Below are positions 24,784-35,560 of a stretch of DNA of 64,000 bases, in pieces; the stretch's first letter is position 1; each line of letters starts with the position of its first letter. The position numbers and the translations under genes are program-made. The stretch spans positions 1 to 64,000 of the forward strand of contig AZLU01000036.1 in NCBI GenBank assembly GCA_002224055.1. Reading direction: 5' to 3'. The notes beneath the pieces were generated by a model. The model was not told the origin of the DNA. It ran no database searches and saw nothing but the letters and a program-made list of their open reading frames with translations. Source of the stretch: Pezizomycotina sp. ARF18. Taxonomy: Eukaryota; Ascomycota.

Positions 24784-25009
24784 TGCTCGCCTCTTGGAAG
24801 TAAGATTCACTGCGAGGTAGAGGTAGGTGTAGAGGCGGAGAGGCAGAGGTAGAGTTGGCATAGACCTTCCTTTGCTTGAAATCTTAAGTTCCTCTGCGCA
24901 TGTCTGCCCCGCGTCCCCTCGTCTGCGCCGGTCTTTACGCCCATCTGCCTCTGCACCTGCCTCTACCTCGCAGTGAACTCTTACTTCAAGAGGCGAGCAG
25001 CTATTTATC
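24784..25009. mobile_element. MITE-like element with about 65-bp terminal inverted repeats
   Basis: The left arm (24784-24849) reads TGCTCGCCTCTTGGAAGTAA and continues through CACTGCGAGGTAGAGGTAGG. The right arm (24942-25009) is its near-complete reverse complement, ending in TTCAAGAGGCGAGCA. The inner 90 bp encode nothing recognisable. Total size of about 226 bp, long arms and lack of coding sequence fit a non-autonomous DNA transposon. No clear target-site duplication is visible at the ends. Confidence 0.6.
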
Positions 25010-25554
25010 AAGCGGTTATGCAGTAGTATTAAGAAATACACGTTTATAAAAGGAGTTCAGCATTATATTACATTTAGCAATTGCCCAAACGTACCCATTA
25101 ATGGCCATTATTTATTAGTGGTTTAGCTATGATATTACTTCCTCAGACCTTCAAAGTCAAGAGGCCTTGAAACTCTAAGTTACACCGAAGATTAATATTG
25201 GATATCTCAGTAAGTAAAATAAGTGACTTCTGAACTTTAATCCCTTTGGAAGCAGAGTAAAGAATGAACGCCATAAAGGTATACAAAAGAAAAGAATGAA
25301 CGTCGCAATAGGTCATAGCGGGTCGAATAAGAAGGAAAAGGAAAAAGAAAAGGAAAACCTTGGCCAGCTTAATATATCTAAATATACACAAACGAGTGAC
25401 AATGCAATAAAGCAACCCAAGCACAAATGATGAAGCTTCCTAGTCTCGATCACACTCCCGACCAGCAATAGATGGCTCCCAATACCATGGATCAAATTCC
25501 TACACGCATTACTTAGTCTACGCTGTCATCCATTAACAGTCGGGAGACTTTCGG
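25010..25554. other. No supported gene
   Basis: AT-rich sequence with an A/G-rich run at 25330-25357. Minus-strand frames here are Phe/Leu-rich by composition only. Confidence 0.5.
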
Positions 25555-26150
25555 CTAGTTGACGGTGGTCTCGTCTTCGTCTATCTGGAGGTCAGTGTTG
25601 GGGCAAACCCAATCCCGGTTCATGATCCTGGCGGCAACGTTCGACCCATCGGCGGGTGTCTCATCGAGGAAACGGTCAAGTAAGTAGGTTCTCTCGAGCG
25701 GGAACATGAGAACTATCTCGCCAAAAGCCGATGGGTTTTGGTCTAAAGTTTACTATTATTAACCAACGGTAAATAATAATCCGGGGATGCATAAGATGCT
25801 TTATCTTTAAAAAATGACAGAGGAATAATACTGGCCCGTGTTCCCCCCCGGATGTTCATCGTCGTCTTCTACAGAAGACTTTCTGCTTAGCTCTGAGTTG
25901 CTAGCCGATGAAATGTGCAAGGGGCTTGAGTCGATGGCGATGATGATCAAAGAATCGACACTGCTAGACTGGGGCGAATATGAATGGACCGTGTCGGTCG
26001 GATAGAAATGATTCCGTGGGCATCATCGGGGCCGGAGTGAGTTGCGATGTCGTCCGCGCTAACAATCTGCAGAGAGGTTAGAGACTCGACCTCTTCAAGA
26101 GCGTTATTCGGAACTCCATCGGTATTCGTCTGATATCCCGCAGTGGACAT
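25555..26150 (-). CDS. Small acidic Ser-rich protein, likely relative of the gene at 63094-63710
   Basis: The start at 26150 gives MSTAGYQTNTDGVPNNALEE. The N-terminal half is acidic and Ser-rich (IVSADDIATHSGPDD; then, in another frame, DSSPLHISSASNSELSRKSS with VEDDDEHPGG). The C-terminal part, probably a second exon (about 25740-25555), reads FPLERTYLLDRFLDETPADG and ends DLQIDEDETTVN at a stop at 25555-25557. The gene at 63094-63710 has the same plan: acidic Ser-rich first exon, then FYCLERFLDEASRDAPNRA and an acidic end. Shared L(D/E)RFLDE plus layout suggests paralogy. The intron boundaries here are not clear. Function unknown. Confidence 0.5.
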
Positions 26151-26159
26151 CTAAATGAG

Positions 26160-27830
26160 TTGATTCTATGTTATTTGGCAGTTTCTTGATGAGAATGGGA
26201 CTAGAGCAAGACAAAAGTTCTTGTCAGAAAGCCTAACGTGGATCTATCTTCTATTATTATGTTTTTCTTATTTAATATAGAATACTGTGTTGTAAATTAT
26301 ATTCATCGACGAAATACAAGAGGAAGCTATTCAGAAGAGAAGGGGGAAAAAAAAATGAAAAAAAAGAGGAAGAAGTAACGGGCTTAGTGCCAACGAGGGC
26401 ACTTTTGCGTACCACAGAAGACCGTGCCGAGCGATAAATTTTCAATGATTGTCGGTGTATTAGACAACTAGATCTAAACGGCCTGGGGCCAAATAGAATA
26501 AAGTACGGATTATCTAATACTTGAAATATGATGGTAAACAAATATATTAAGGGAATTGAAAAACAAGAAAGATTGAGAAAAAAATGATTATATCTACATA
26601 GGCATGAGGACGTATCAATCGTTTTATACATTCTTCTTTCTACAGAACGGGTTCCCTCTCGGAGTACCCATATAACTCCTTTTTTTTAATTATCTTATAA
26701 TTCCCTTTGGATAGCTTAAGGGAAACCAGGACTTTCTCCACTTAGCTGGGCTAAATTCACGCAAAACATAAGTGTACAGATGGAATTCGTAATATTCACA
26801 AAAAGAAACCTTTCGTGACTTCACGATCGTGGTGGTCTTCCCGGAGCTCTCAAACTCCCCAAATCGTTGGTAGTGGTTTTGAAGGGTTGAAGTCCGTAGA
26901 AGTATATATACTGTATACGGTAAAGAGACTGACACGTATCTATGCCTACTTAAGTGGTCAGAAAAATTAACTCCCACACCTCTTTTTATAACTTATTATT
27001 GGTTAGAATCTCGCTACTAAAGCTCCTGAATCCTGTGGACCGCGCGAGTGGATCGCACGAAGATTCGCAGGGGCCTGTGAACCAATAAGTTTTGATTCTG
27101 TCAACCTGTGCGGAGTATAATCGCGCCCCATGCGACAATCACAAATCCTGATCCGATCCCTGTACTCGCCTTGTAATCCTGCCGTTACCTATAATTTTAC
27201 TTTCATATTTTGATAAAGATATATAAAGTACGTCGCGCGAAGAACCTACCGATATCCACTCGTAAAGCAGCCTTCACCAAAGAACCTAACTAAGTATGGT
27301 TAAAAAAAGAAAGTAATGAAAGAGTATGATTATTGTTCCCACTCGAATACTTGTATATACTTAATATATAACCGGGAAATTTCTTTTACGACCCCTGAAA
27401 ATATAAATCTCGAGCAAAAGCCCTAAAAGTAGCCTGGAAAACGCCTGGAAAAAGCCAGAATATAAGTAAGTAAAAGGTGGAACCTCCTTGGATTCACAGT
27501 TAACTGCAGCTTGACTCTATTTACATTGTTGTTGTCAATATACATGGACTTGTATGTATATACATGCATTCGATTTTCGTTGAGGTTTTTGGCCAATAAC
27601 AAGACAAGCGGCCAGTTGCTCTTGCCACGAAATTCTATTACTCAGATCGCTACGAAAACCACAACAAAACAATAAAAGTGGATATAGATAGAACTATACC
27701 CGGAAATGCCAGCTTAATAGCCATTTTCCCTCCTCGGACGACCGCTTTTATTAAAATATGAGAAAAAGACCCAAGTATCTCTACTTTCCTTCTACATCGT
27801 TCAGCGCTAAGAGGAGCCTCTTATGTTTCC
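26160..27830. other. No supported gene
   Basis: Minus-strand frames at 26272-26631 and 26690-26977 are not supported by introns or motifs. The stretch at 27000-27120 has a GC-rich palindromic section but does not fold into a recognisable tRNA by eye. 27180-27830 is the AT-rich 5' region of the ankyrin gene. Confidence 0.45.
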
Positions 27831-30800
27831 ATGTCCCAGCCGCTTGAACCACCGGCTCGTACTGCAGCGGCAATTCAAAATGACCAAAATTTGGCGGACC
27901 GCAATTCCAGCCGCCGTTTTAAGAGGGTGCGCTGCCAAAATGTCGGAAAGACGGAAAAGCATGCAAGTATAACGGAGGGTGCTAAAAAGTTCGGAAGAAT
28001 GGGAAGCTTTACTGCCGCAGGATAGAAAGTGCGACCGATGTAAAAATACCTTTAAAACTCACGTCAAGGAGGCGACGATTTTGCGTCGATTTGTCAGAAC
28101 CACCCTCCCTCCCTCGCTGAATATGATATTTGGCGTAATTTATCGGCACTGCAATCACCGCCGAAGTCACGCGCACGCATCTCTTCAAAAGACTGGAACA
28201 ACACGATCAAACTATCGTAGAACTTCGCCATGAGAGACGAACAGCGGAGGAGATACAGGAGATTCTAAAAAGAGATGCCGGGTTTACCGTCAGGTAGGAA
28301 CACAAGCGATATGGACGTGGCGAAAAAGACGTTTATGGTTCTATAACTAACAATTTATGATGAGTCTCTCCGCGCTAAAAAAACGGCTGGCTGATCTCGC
28401 ACCTCTGCGACCGCACCATGCCCGTGAGCGAGCGGGACCGAAGCGCTTGCGCTCGAGTAGCCCCGACAACGAAGTGAGTGAAGCCTCAACGGGCTTTGCA
28501 AGCAAACGGATGAAGGACGGAGAACCAGAGTCCATAATCACAACTGACGATGGTGCGTCCGCTGGCGTACATGGTCTTGACGCCCTTACCGTCAAAGCAA
28601 CGTCGTTAATCCTTCCGAGACTTCCGAGCTTTCCTATGCGAACCAACATAAACTCAATCGATAACCCGAACGTAAGCGATATCGGTGCGGTGCCTGTCGA
28701 AGCCTCTGAGGGCAGGTTTAGCGGCTTCAGTACTGAGAAGCATCAGAGGAAGCAGTCGCATTCAGAATCTGAAAGAGTACGCGATGAACATTTTGCTTTA
28801 AAGAACCAATAAACGAAAATTTTAAGAAAAGTTACTAACGTTCTGATAGACTGGGGCGAGACACCCGAAATTCCAAGTGACGGGATCAGGAAAGGAATCG
28901 GGGAGCGTCCGTTGCTCCTGCAGCGCCTATAGCAGACATGTCTCAGTCTCACGAGGAAAGAACCCGATTACTCACGATGCATCATCTTCTCGTCGTATTG
29001 CAAGTGTAGAAGGGCATCATACAGGCGACGAAAATTCTTATTTGATAAAGCTGCCATCTATCAGAATTCAAGAGCCACCATCACCGGACTCTGGTTTAAC
29101 AGCGCTACATATGGCTGCGAGGTTCGGACAAGCGCGAGTTGTCCAGCGCTTAGCTGAACATAGTCGACAGCTTCTGAACCAGACTACCAAGCACGGCCGA
29201 ACGGCGCTTCACTTTGCTGTAGATGAAAATCAGGAAGAGGTGGTACGGCGCCTCCTACAATTACCGGAGATTAACCCAGCGATAGCAGACGAAAGCGGTT
29301 GGACGCCGCTTCACATAGCGTGCCGGACGGGTAATCTTAATATCGCGTCTCTCCTCCTTAGAGCTGGCGAAAACCCCTATTCGGATACAGTGATGATAAG
29401 CTCTTTAAATGTCGCCATCGCATTCGACCAACATGACGCATTTGATTTTCTATTCAAAACGCTACAGACACGGAACCCGCCAGTGGATTGGACAAAAAGT
29501 CGGCCTTGGACCTCCCTGCATGAAGCGGCAAGAAGAAACAACCCACGCATTGCGAAGACTCTGATTCTCGCTGGTGCCAATGTTAATTACTACTATACCC
29601 GAATGCAAGAAAAGATTACCCCGCTTCATGTGTCATTGAAATTGTTCTGCAAATATGGAAACCATTCGAGGCGAGAGATGGACTCTTTGGTACCCCCGAT
29701 TATTTCCCTCTTCCTTTTGTATGGCGCAGTTGTCAACGACCGGTTTTCGGATGGACGCAATGCTTTGCACATAGCGGCGAGATGGAATCTCTATGGAATT
29801 CTGCAACTGTTTCTCGAAAAATGCAAGTTACACGATATACTGGCTCAAGATTGTCGCAATTTGACGCCAATACATTGGGCAGCCTACGCTAATAGCGTCA
29901 ACTGTATTGATCTTTTGGTTGAGGCTGAAGCCAAAAATGGCGGGACGTTGTCGCAATTGGAGATGTGCAGTCAATCCGGGCATACTGCTTTGCATCTGGC
30001 AACATTACGCAACAATCTTGAAGCTGTACGTTGTCTGATACGGCGTGGCGCAAAAATCGATACCCCGATGACCATGGGCAAACATCGCTAGTGCTGGCGA
30101 TAAGAGGAGGCTTCAAGGCTGCCGCCGTCTGTTTAATTAATGCCGGCGCTGACGTTAATGCACGGGATAAACAAGGTCGAACCCTCTAATTTGGGCGATC
30201 TTACGGGAATCGCAAGCTACATTACCTGGAACCAGAGAGAAAACCCAGCGCTTTTCCAGACATGACCAAACTCAAGAAGATATAGACGATATTGTAGATC
30301 TCCTTATTGGGGAAGGAGCAGATCTGAGCGCTACGTCCGAAGAAAACCCCGCCGGGAAACCCACGGCTGAACTGGCAGTACCTAAGTTCGACGACGATTG
30401 GCTGAATTCATCTTTGAGGATGATGTTTACGAATTTGTCGAGTGCATTAATCCCGATGATAGTTCGTCTGAGGGTGCCCTTATGATCAAATCTCACCGAC
30501 ACCGGCCGTCAACGCTTCTAATACATCGAACAAAACTCACGCTGATCTGAATCCAACCCCTTTCAACCCAGGCCAGCTATCGAAAGAGCAACCTCACGCG
30601 AATACTATAATTGGCAACCCAGCCACTATGGGACCATCTTTGGGGTTTGTAATGGCCCGATGCTCTGGCGGATACATCCCAAGGTTCACGCGAAGGCGAC
30701 CACACGCCAGCCGTGCCGGTTTGCGCAGGCTGTCAATTTCCTGTATCTCATTGCACCTATCAGGGAAAGGCTTGGGCTACTGCCAATCCTCCCGTAGGAG

Positions 30801-31746
30801 CCAAATGTGATAATTGTTCGGCATGGTGTATATCAGCCGCGAAAGAGTCATCATTTTCGCCAACTGCTGGACATGGACAGGTCTCCATTGCTCAACAACA
30901 ACCGAATCCCAGCCGCTTCAAAGTCATCAAGTGCCTCAGATGTCATGTACAGAAAAAAGATGCACCTTCAAGCACAGGGATCTACGTTCTCTTGAGGAGT
31001 ATAGGGCTGGTCATGATTCTACTGCATGTGACCAGTGCCGCGAAATTCGCTTTAGGCCTAAGGTTCATAAAAACGACGTAGCACTTGAATGCCAATCGCA
31101 CCCCGGGCACTTGGGATCAAATGAGGCCACTTTTGGAAAAAAGTACCAACCGACCCACATATGTTAAGCTCAGTTCATCAAACATTGGCTATCGTAATCG
31201 AGATCCGGTAAGCCATGGAGAAACGGAGGTGATGCAACTACTCCTCCGTCGACTCTTCCACACTATTCTGCCTTAACTTCCCAGCAAGCCACCGCTCGAC
31301 TCCAGGGCCACGGTTCAGAAGCGATCCACTAATCCGCCCAGCGGTTTTTTGGCATCCCCCCGCCTTAGCTTCACAGCAAGCCACTCCTGGATTTTCGGGT
31401 AGTGATTCAGAAGCGATTCAACTACCGCCTCCATCATCTCTTTCGCATAACTCTACCTTAACTTCACAGCAGCCACTACTGAATCTCCGGGCCGCGATCC
31501 AGAACCATCCGGAGAGGAAAAATCCAGCACCTTCCTTTGCAGCAATGTGGTAAGGCGTTTGGAAACAAGCAGAATCTGAGGAGGCACGAAAGATTTCAGC
31601 ACGGTGAAGTCGAAACATTCAGCTGCTCGACGTGCGGTAAGAATTTCTCACGCAAAGACAACCTCGTGGTGCACCTCCGTGACAAGCACGGCGAGGAATA
31701 TTTATCACACAAGAGGCAACGTGTGGAATCTCTAAAGGCTAAATAG
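27831..31746 (+). CDS. Ankyrin-repeat protein with N-terminal Cys cluster and C-terminal C2H2 zinc fingers
   Basis: The start at 27831 gives MSQPLEPPARTAAAIQ. A Cys-rich stretch (about 27925-27990) has C-x2-C-x6-C-x5-C spacing once one base is allowed for, and KCDRCKNTF follows. IVELRHERRTAEEIQEILKR (about 28215-28275) resembles the helical N-terminal Clr5 type found on fungal ankyrin proteins. A Ser-rich linker (28357-28777) and a likely intron (28778-28849, TACTAAC branch) precede a 404-codon open frame (28877-30091). This holds about seven ankyrin repeats (SGLTALHMAARFGQARVVQR; KHGRTALHFAVDENQEEVVR; ESGWTPLHIACRTGNLNIAS), continuing to about 30175. Downstream are CxxC pairs (PVCAGCQFPVSHC; AKCDNCSAWC; TACDQCREIRF), a 30-residue LTSQQ-type repeat (31270-31500), and two C2H2 fingers at 31545-31700. 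The first is one base out of frame; the second is perfect (FSCSTCGKNFSRKDNLVVHL). Probably nuclear and nucleic-acid binding (inference). It could be two adjacent genes. Confidence 0.7.
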
Positions 31747-33014
31747 CTCAGGCCTTTCGCACAAGTCGCCCATATTATGAACCAATGAGCCACAGGATCG
31801 GTTTATTTTGAGATAGCTTCGCGCATTGCCACCATTGATGGGAAGCTGCGGAATCCGTCGGCGAGTAGATTCTCGCAGAGAATCTCTAGACCTATAGAGC
31901 GTTCAAAAAAAACTGTGTTTTATCAGCCATTATTTCGTCTGATCATTTTCTTGCTGTGCATCTCAAAATCCTCCTCGCCACCTCTTCGATGATATTTACT
32001 TTATTATATTGATATTATCAGTCATTACAAGTCAAACCTTTTTTTCTTCGCCTCCCGTAGCTAAAATTCGGTATCTGCTCCTCCGCTTCTATCCCTCCAA
32101 AATCATCACCGCATTCTTATCATGACCCCAAGTTCCGCTACCGTTCACCTGCCCTGCAATGTATATCCTTGCCATTGATCATGAAACAACATCCACCACC
32201 CCTATAAGCGTTTACTCAAAGCGTTTAGTTCTTCTGCATATTCCGCTCGGTGTAACTCGGCTGTTATTCTGTCTGACTGTCTTTCTAGTTCGTTGAATGT
32301 TTGGGTGCGTCTTCCTTGGCTAATTTGCTAAACGACTTTGTACTCAATTATACCAATAGATTTCTAACACCTATATACCAAAAGGCAGTTCCAAATTGAA
32401 TTCAGGAAGATTATATATAATTTGTGGCAAAGAATAGTATTCTCCCGGGACGGAAGAAATAAGGCAAAAGCCTGAACAGCAAAAAAGCACGGATGAATGA
32501 ACGTCTACACACATATTCGTGACAATATAGTATGCATATGTACTTATCGTATTTCCTAACAGGAATTTAGTTAAAACACACAAGGTCATCGGTTCAAGGT
32601 CTAAAGGAAATCCATTAAGGGATATCTATACTTATAGGAAAACATTCGATTACTAGCGTTAGCGGAAGCGCCTTATAGCTTCGTAACAAAACTTAATCGC
32701 AATGATCAGAAGCTCTTGCCATGGAGGCTCTATAGAAACATTATTTGCCCTTATTGACGTTCGATTTACCAGTAAGCTTCAGTATTGTCTTGCTGAGACT
32801 AGTAGACGTGTCTTAAATCCTCAGCAAGCCCTAAGCCCTGAGCCAGTAAATGCCTCAAAGAAGCTCGTGGAATCCCCCGAAAAAGCAAACGAAGAAATCA
32901 ATAGCTCCTATTGGCCAGGAGAGCTTAGAGGGCTTAGGGCTTAGGTTTGCCAAGTGAAAACTTTCAAAGCGAAAAAAAATTTTTTTGTTGATCTGAGCCA
33001 CCAGTCAATTTTAC
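31747..33014. other. No supported gene; small inverted repeat
   Basis: AT-rich spacer. A 14-bp inverted repeat (AAGCCCTAAGCCCT at about 32826-32839 and its complement at 32930-32943) sits inside a short open frame (32702-32944) that is otherwise unrecognisable. The TTAGGG-like words are not tandem enough to be telomeric. Confidence 0.5.
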
Positions 33015-33024
33015 TATAAATATA
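33015..33024 (+). promoter_or_regulatory. TATA-like element upstream of U2 snRNA
   Basis: TATAAATATA ends about 47 bp before the inferred U2 5' end at about 33071. Fungal U2 is made by RNA polymerase II, so a TATA-like element here fits. The role is inferred from position only. Confidence 0.45.
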
Positions 33025-33070
33025 GCCTCCCCCCACCATCCTTTTAGAATTTTTTTTCCCTTTCTTCTCC

Positions 33071-33320
33071 AGCTCTCTTTGCCTTTTGGCTTAGATCAAG
33101 TGTAGTATCTGTTCTTTTCAGGTAAGCATCACCACCACCACCATGTCTTTCTGAATGATTATATATAGCCTTTTCAGAGATATGTGCTAACCATACCCCA
33201 GTTTAATCTCTGAAACACCATACGTTGGGTAATCAAGATTAATCTTGTTTTTGGATCTCGGTCGTTTGGCTCTGGGCTTGCCATCCTTACGACCACAGTG
33301 GCCTTGTTATTGCACTGTCT
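33071..33320 (+). ncRNA. U2 spliceosomal snRNA gene, interrupted by an 80-nt intron
   Basis: U2 pairs with the intron branch site during pre-mRNA splicing. Exon 1 (about 33071-33121) reads CTCTTTGCCTTTTGGCTTAG then ATCAAGTGTAGTATCTGTTC, matching the near-invariant U2 5' domain; the branch-site-pairing GTAGTA is at 33102-33107. The exon stops at TTTTCAG. Sequence resumes at 33202 as TTTAATCTCTGAAA, exactly the expected continuation. Then come AAGATTAATCTT (stem IIb, 33235-33246), an Sm-type site (TTGTTTTTGG, 33245-33254), stem III (GGTCGT at about 33260 pairing with ACGACC at about 33288) and stem-loop IV (CAGTG 33296-33300 with CACTG 33313-33317; loop contains the ATTGCAC motif bound by U2B''-type proteins). 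The 5' and 3' ends are estimates. The intervening 80 nt is annotated separately. Confidence 0.95.
33122..33201 (+). other. Spliceosomal-type intron inside U2 snRNA
   Basis: The intron starts GTAAGC (33122), has a GCTAAC branch site at 33186-33191 (branch A about 33190) and ends CCCAG (33201), 11 nt after the branch. Removing it restores TTTTCAG/TTTAATC, the conserved stem IIa 5' arm and loop. Segment 33172-33181 (TTTCAGAGAT) is the perfect complement of exon-2 33206-33215 (ATCTCTGAAA). In the precursor this can form a 10-bp helix with the branch site and 3' splice site in the 24-nt loop. It would replace the 6-bp stem IIa of mature U2. Confidence 0.9.
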
Positions 33321-34100
33321 CAAGCGCCGCGAACCTCTTTTTCATCTCGTTTTCTTGGTTATATCCAAGAGCAAGGGGAAAAAGATGTTCTAGTGATATT
33401 TAGCTTTACTTATGTTCATTTCTGTAGTAATCATGAGCTTATGTTTTTGAGTTGACGGTTTTTACTGTATATATTTGAGTATATGGAGTACTGTCAGCTC
33501 AATAGACCCCCCAAAAAAATTTTTTTTTTTTGCAATAAGTAACTTTTCATGCGCTCTAGAAATGATAGAACCTCTAGCGACGTGATAGAATCTCTGAAAA
33601 CTTTTCGCTTTCTCTCGGTGGTCCATGAGCTACTACCGCTCTATAAAAACCAAATCCCATAGATAGTCAGGTTGAAGGGAACACAGATACGCATGCTTCT
33701 TCCTGGCGCGCATGCAGTTCACGAACTCACTGTAGCATGCATTTGCTCTGGAAGTAGTAGTCTTCTGTAGTTGAGGCTTGATCCACTTATCCCTCTCTTT
33801 TTCTATCTAAAATGTTCTAGAGGGGCAAACCCACGATAAACCACGATAACCCCGATAAACCCCCGATAACCTCCATGCGGTAATTTACGAGTATCCATTT
33901 GATTCCAACGTCCGCTTATAAAAGTTTACTATGAGCGCCGTATCAGCGTACCGTACTACGGATATTAGTCTATGAAGTCTAGATGCTATGGGTATTCTCC
34001 GCTCGCGAAGTACATTTATCGTGTGGTGCTAAAGTTTTTTCATGCCAAGACTAACCTAATTCTCACTTCGAGCTCTAATGGAAGACAGTGCTTGCTCGCC
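33321..34100. other. U2 3' region, no gene; short tandem repeat
   Basis: Homopolymer A/T runs lie at 33510-33532. At about 33832-33880 there are several imperfect tandem copies of a 'CGATAAACC/CGATAACCC' unit. Nothing else recognised. Confidence 0.5.
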
Positions 34101-35560
34101 GAACATCACCCCTAACGCGAATCCGTGAACAGTAAGTTTAATTATCTTATGACTTTCAATGCGCTCCATTTAGCGAATCGCCTTGGATTACACTGGACCT
34201 CGTTGTCCAAGGGTTTCAGCAATAGCGCGACTACCAAAGCGATCGAAGAACCCCTTGATCTTTTAAAACCAGTTCGCTACTCTTTAAGAGCCCTTGTAAA
34301 TGCCAAACAGTTTCACGATATTACCAAAAGAACGCGAACTCGCGAACTCTTTACCGAGAGCTAATTCCCTGAGGTCAACGAAGGGATTTATCAACCATTA
34401 ATCAACTGTCTATTAAGAACAACTTGGTGTCGTTAACCGTTCTTTTAGCTTTACAGTTAGCTCTTCGCCACGCCCGAGGACAAATCAATTCCGTATTTTC
34501 CGCTCTGATTAAGGAATGTCACAATCAACCCATGCAAACTGGCATCGATTCTTTCCAGCGTCGCTTTTAACTTTCGCCGTGGATTGAAACGATTCCATTT
34601 GATTCAAACAGTTAGCTGATCGTGTGTGAATTTTTCTTTTCATCCGATCTATTTTGAGCTAGTTTTTCGAAAGCCATTCCGCCTCGAGCTCTGCTTCTAA
34701 ATCGTAAACACCCCTTGTATAGTTGCAGAGCTCACGCGCTAAGTTGACATGGAACGGAACCTTTTTCATCTACGGTAACTTCCTAGACCGATTGCGTATT
34801 CTTGTATGCTTACCGTTGGTAGTCTTTTTCGAATTTTTATCGATTTCTAGCGTCTTCCGGCTCCGGGATATTGAATCCCTGGTGCCCATGTGCGGTCTGC
34901 ATCATCTGAGTGCCCTCAATTCCGAAATTTCAACAGGAAGCGGCACAAGCGCCAAAATCACATTTGCAACAAAGATTGCTTTCAATTGAATTCCAAGACT
35001 TTTGATTTCAGCGTCAGAATGGAACATAAAATCCGAGCCATCCATTCTGAAGCAGGATCCCTCGAATTTGAGGCTTTTGGAGGACTATATATTGCTGAAA
35101 CAGAAGGCAGTTTGCTATCAAAGTTCAGCTGCTTCCCTAGGCCTTAGTATAATGGACTCCTTATCTGATAGAAGCTGCAATGAAGAGCAATTACCTGGGA
35201 AAACGAACATCTCCGATCCCGCAATTTCCTCTCAACCCAGGGACTCCTGCCGCATCGACATGCCCTAAGGGCGATAGCACGATAGAACACCGACTCCCCA
35301 GATTTGAACTTTGATAAAAGCCTCGCGGCTCGACGGCTTTTTCCTATCGATATGTGGGTCCGTGGGTATTTTCCTTCTTCCACTGATCAGATCCTCTTAA
35401 TTCCTCTTCCAGCAGGTTTTCAACTTGATTTGCAATGTCAACTCGTGCGGAAATCTCGGAATACCTTCCGTACTTTTTTTTTAAGCCTTGATGCAGGAAC
35501 TCACAATTTGCAATCGCAATTGGTTACAGAGAGGCTTTGGGACAATAGAACGTGACCAAT
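34101..35560 (+). other. Coding-like fragments, unrecognised
   Basis: Several plus-strand stretches read as plausible protein but do not join in one frame: LLKPVRYSLRALVNAKQFHD (34255-34320), LALQLALRHARGQINSVFSA (34445-34510), SNLRLLEDYILLKQKAVCYQ (35060-35120) and PAGFQLDLQCQLVRKSRNTF (35410-35465). A GTAAGT...TTTAG intron-like segment lies at about 34131-34174. They may be one or two decayed or frame-shifted genes. I recognise no family. Confidence 0.3.

Noticed and set aside
26360-26430. Possible small RNA around AGTGCCAACGAGGGCACT hairpin
   Set aside because: A 6-bp hairpin alone; no tRNA, 5S or snRNA consensus fits.
32826-32945. Telomere-like CCCTAA words
   Set aside because: Only two or three copies as a short inverted repeat, not a tandem array.
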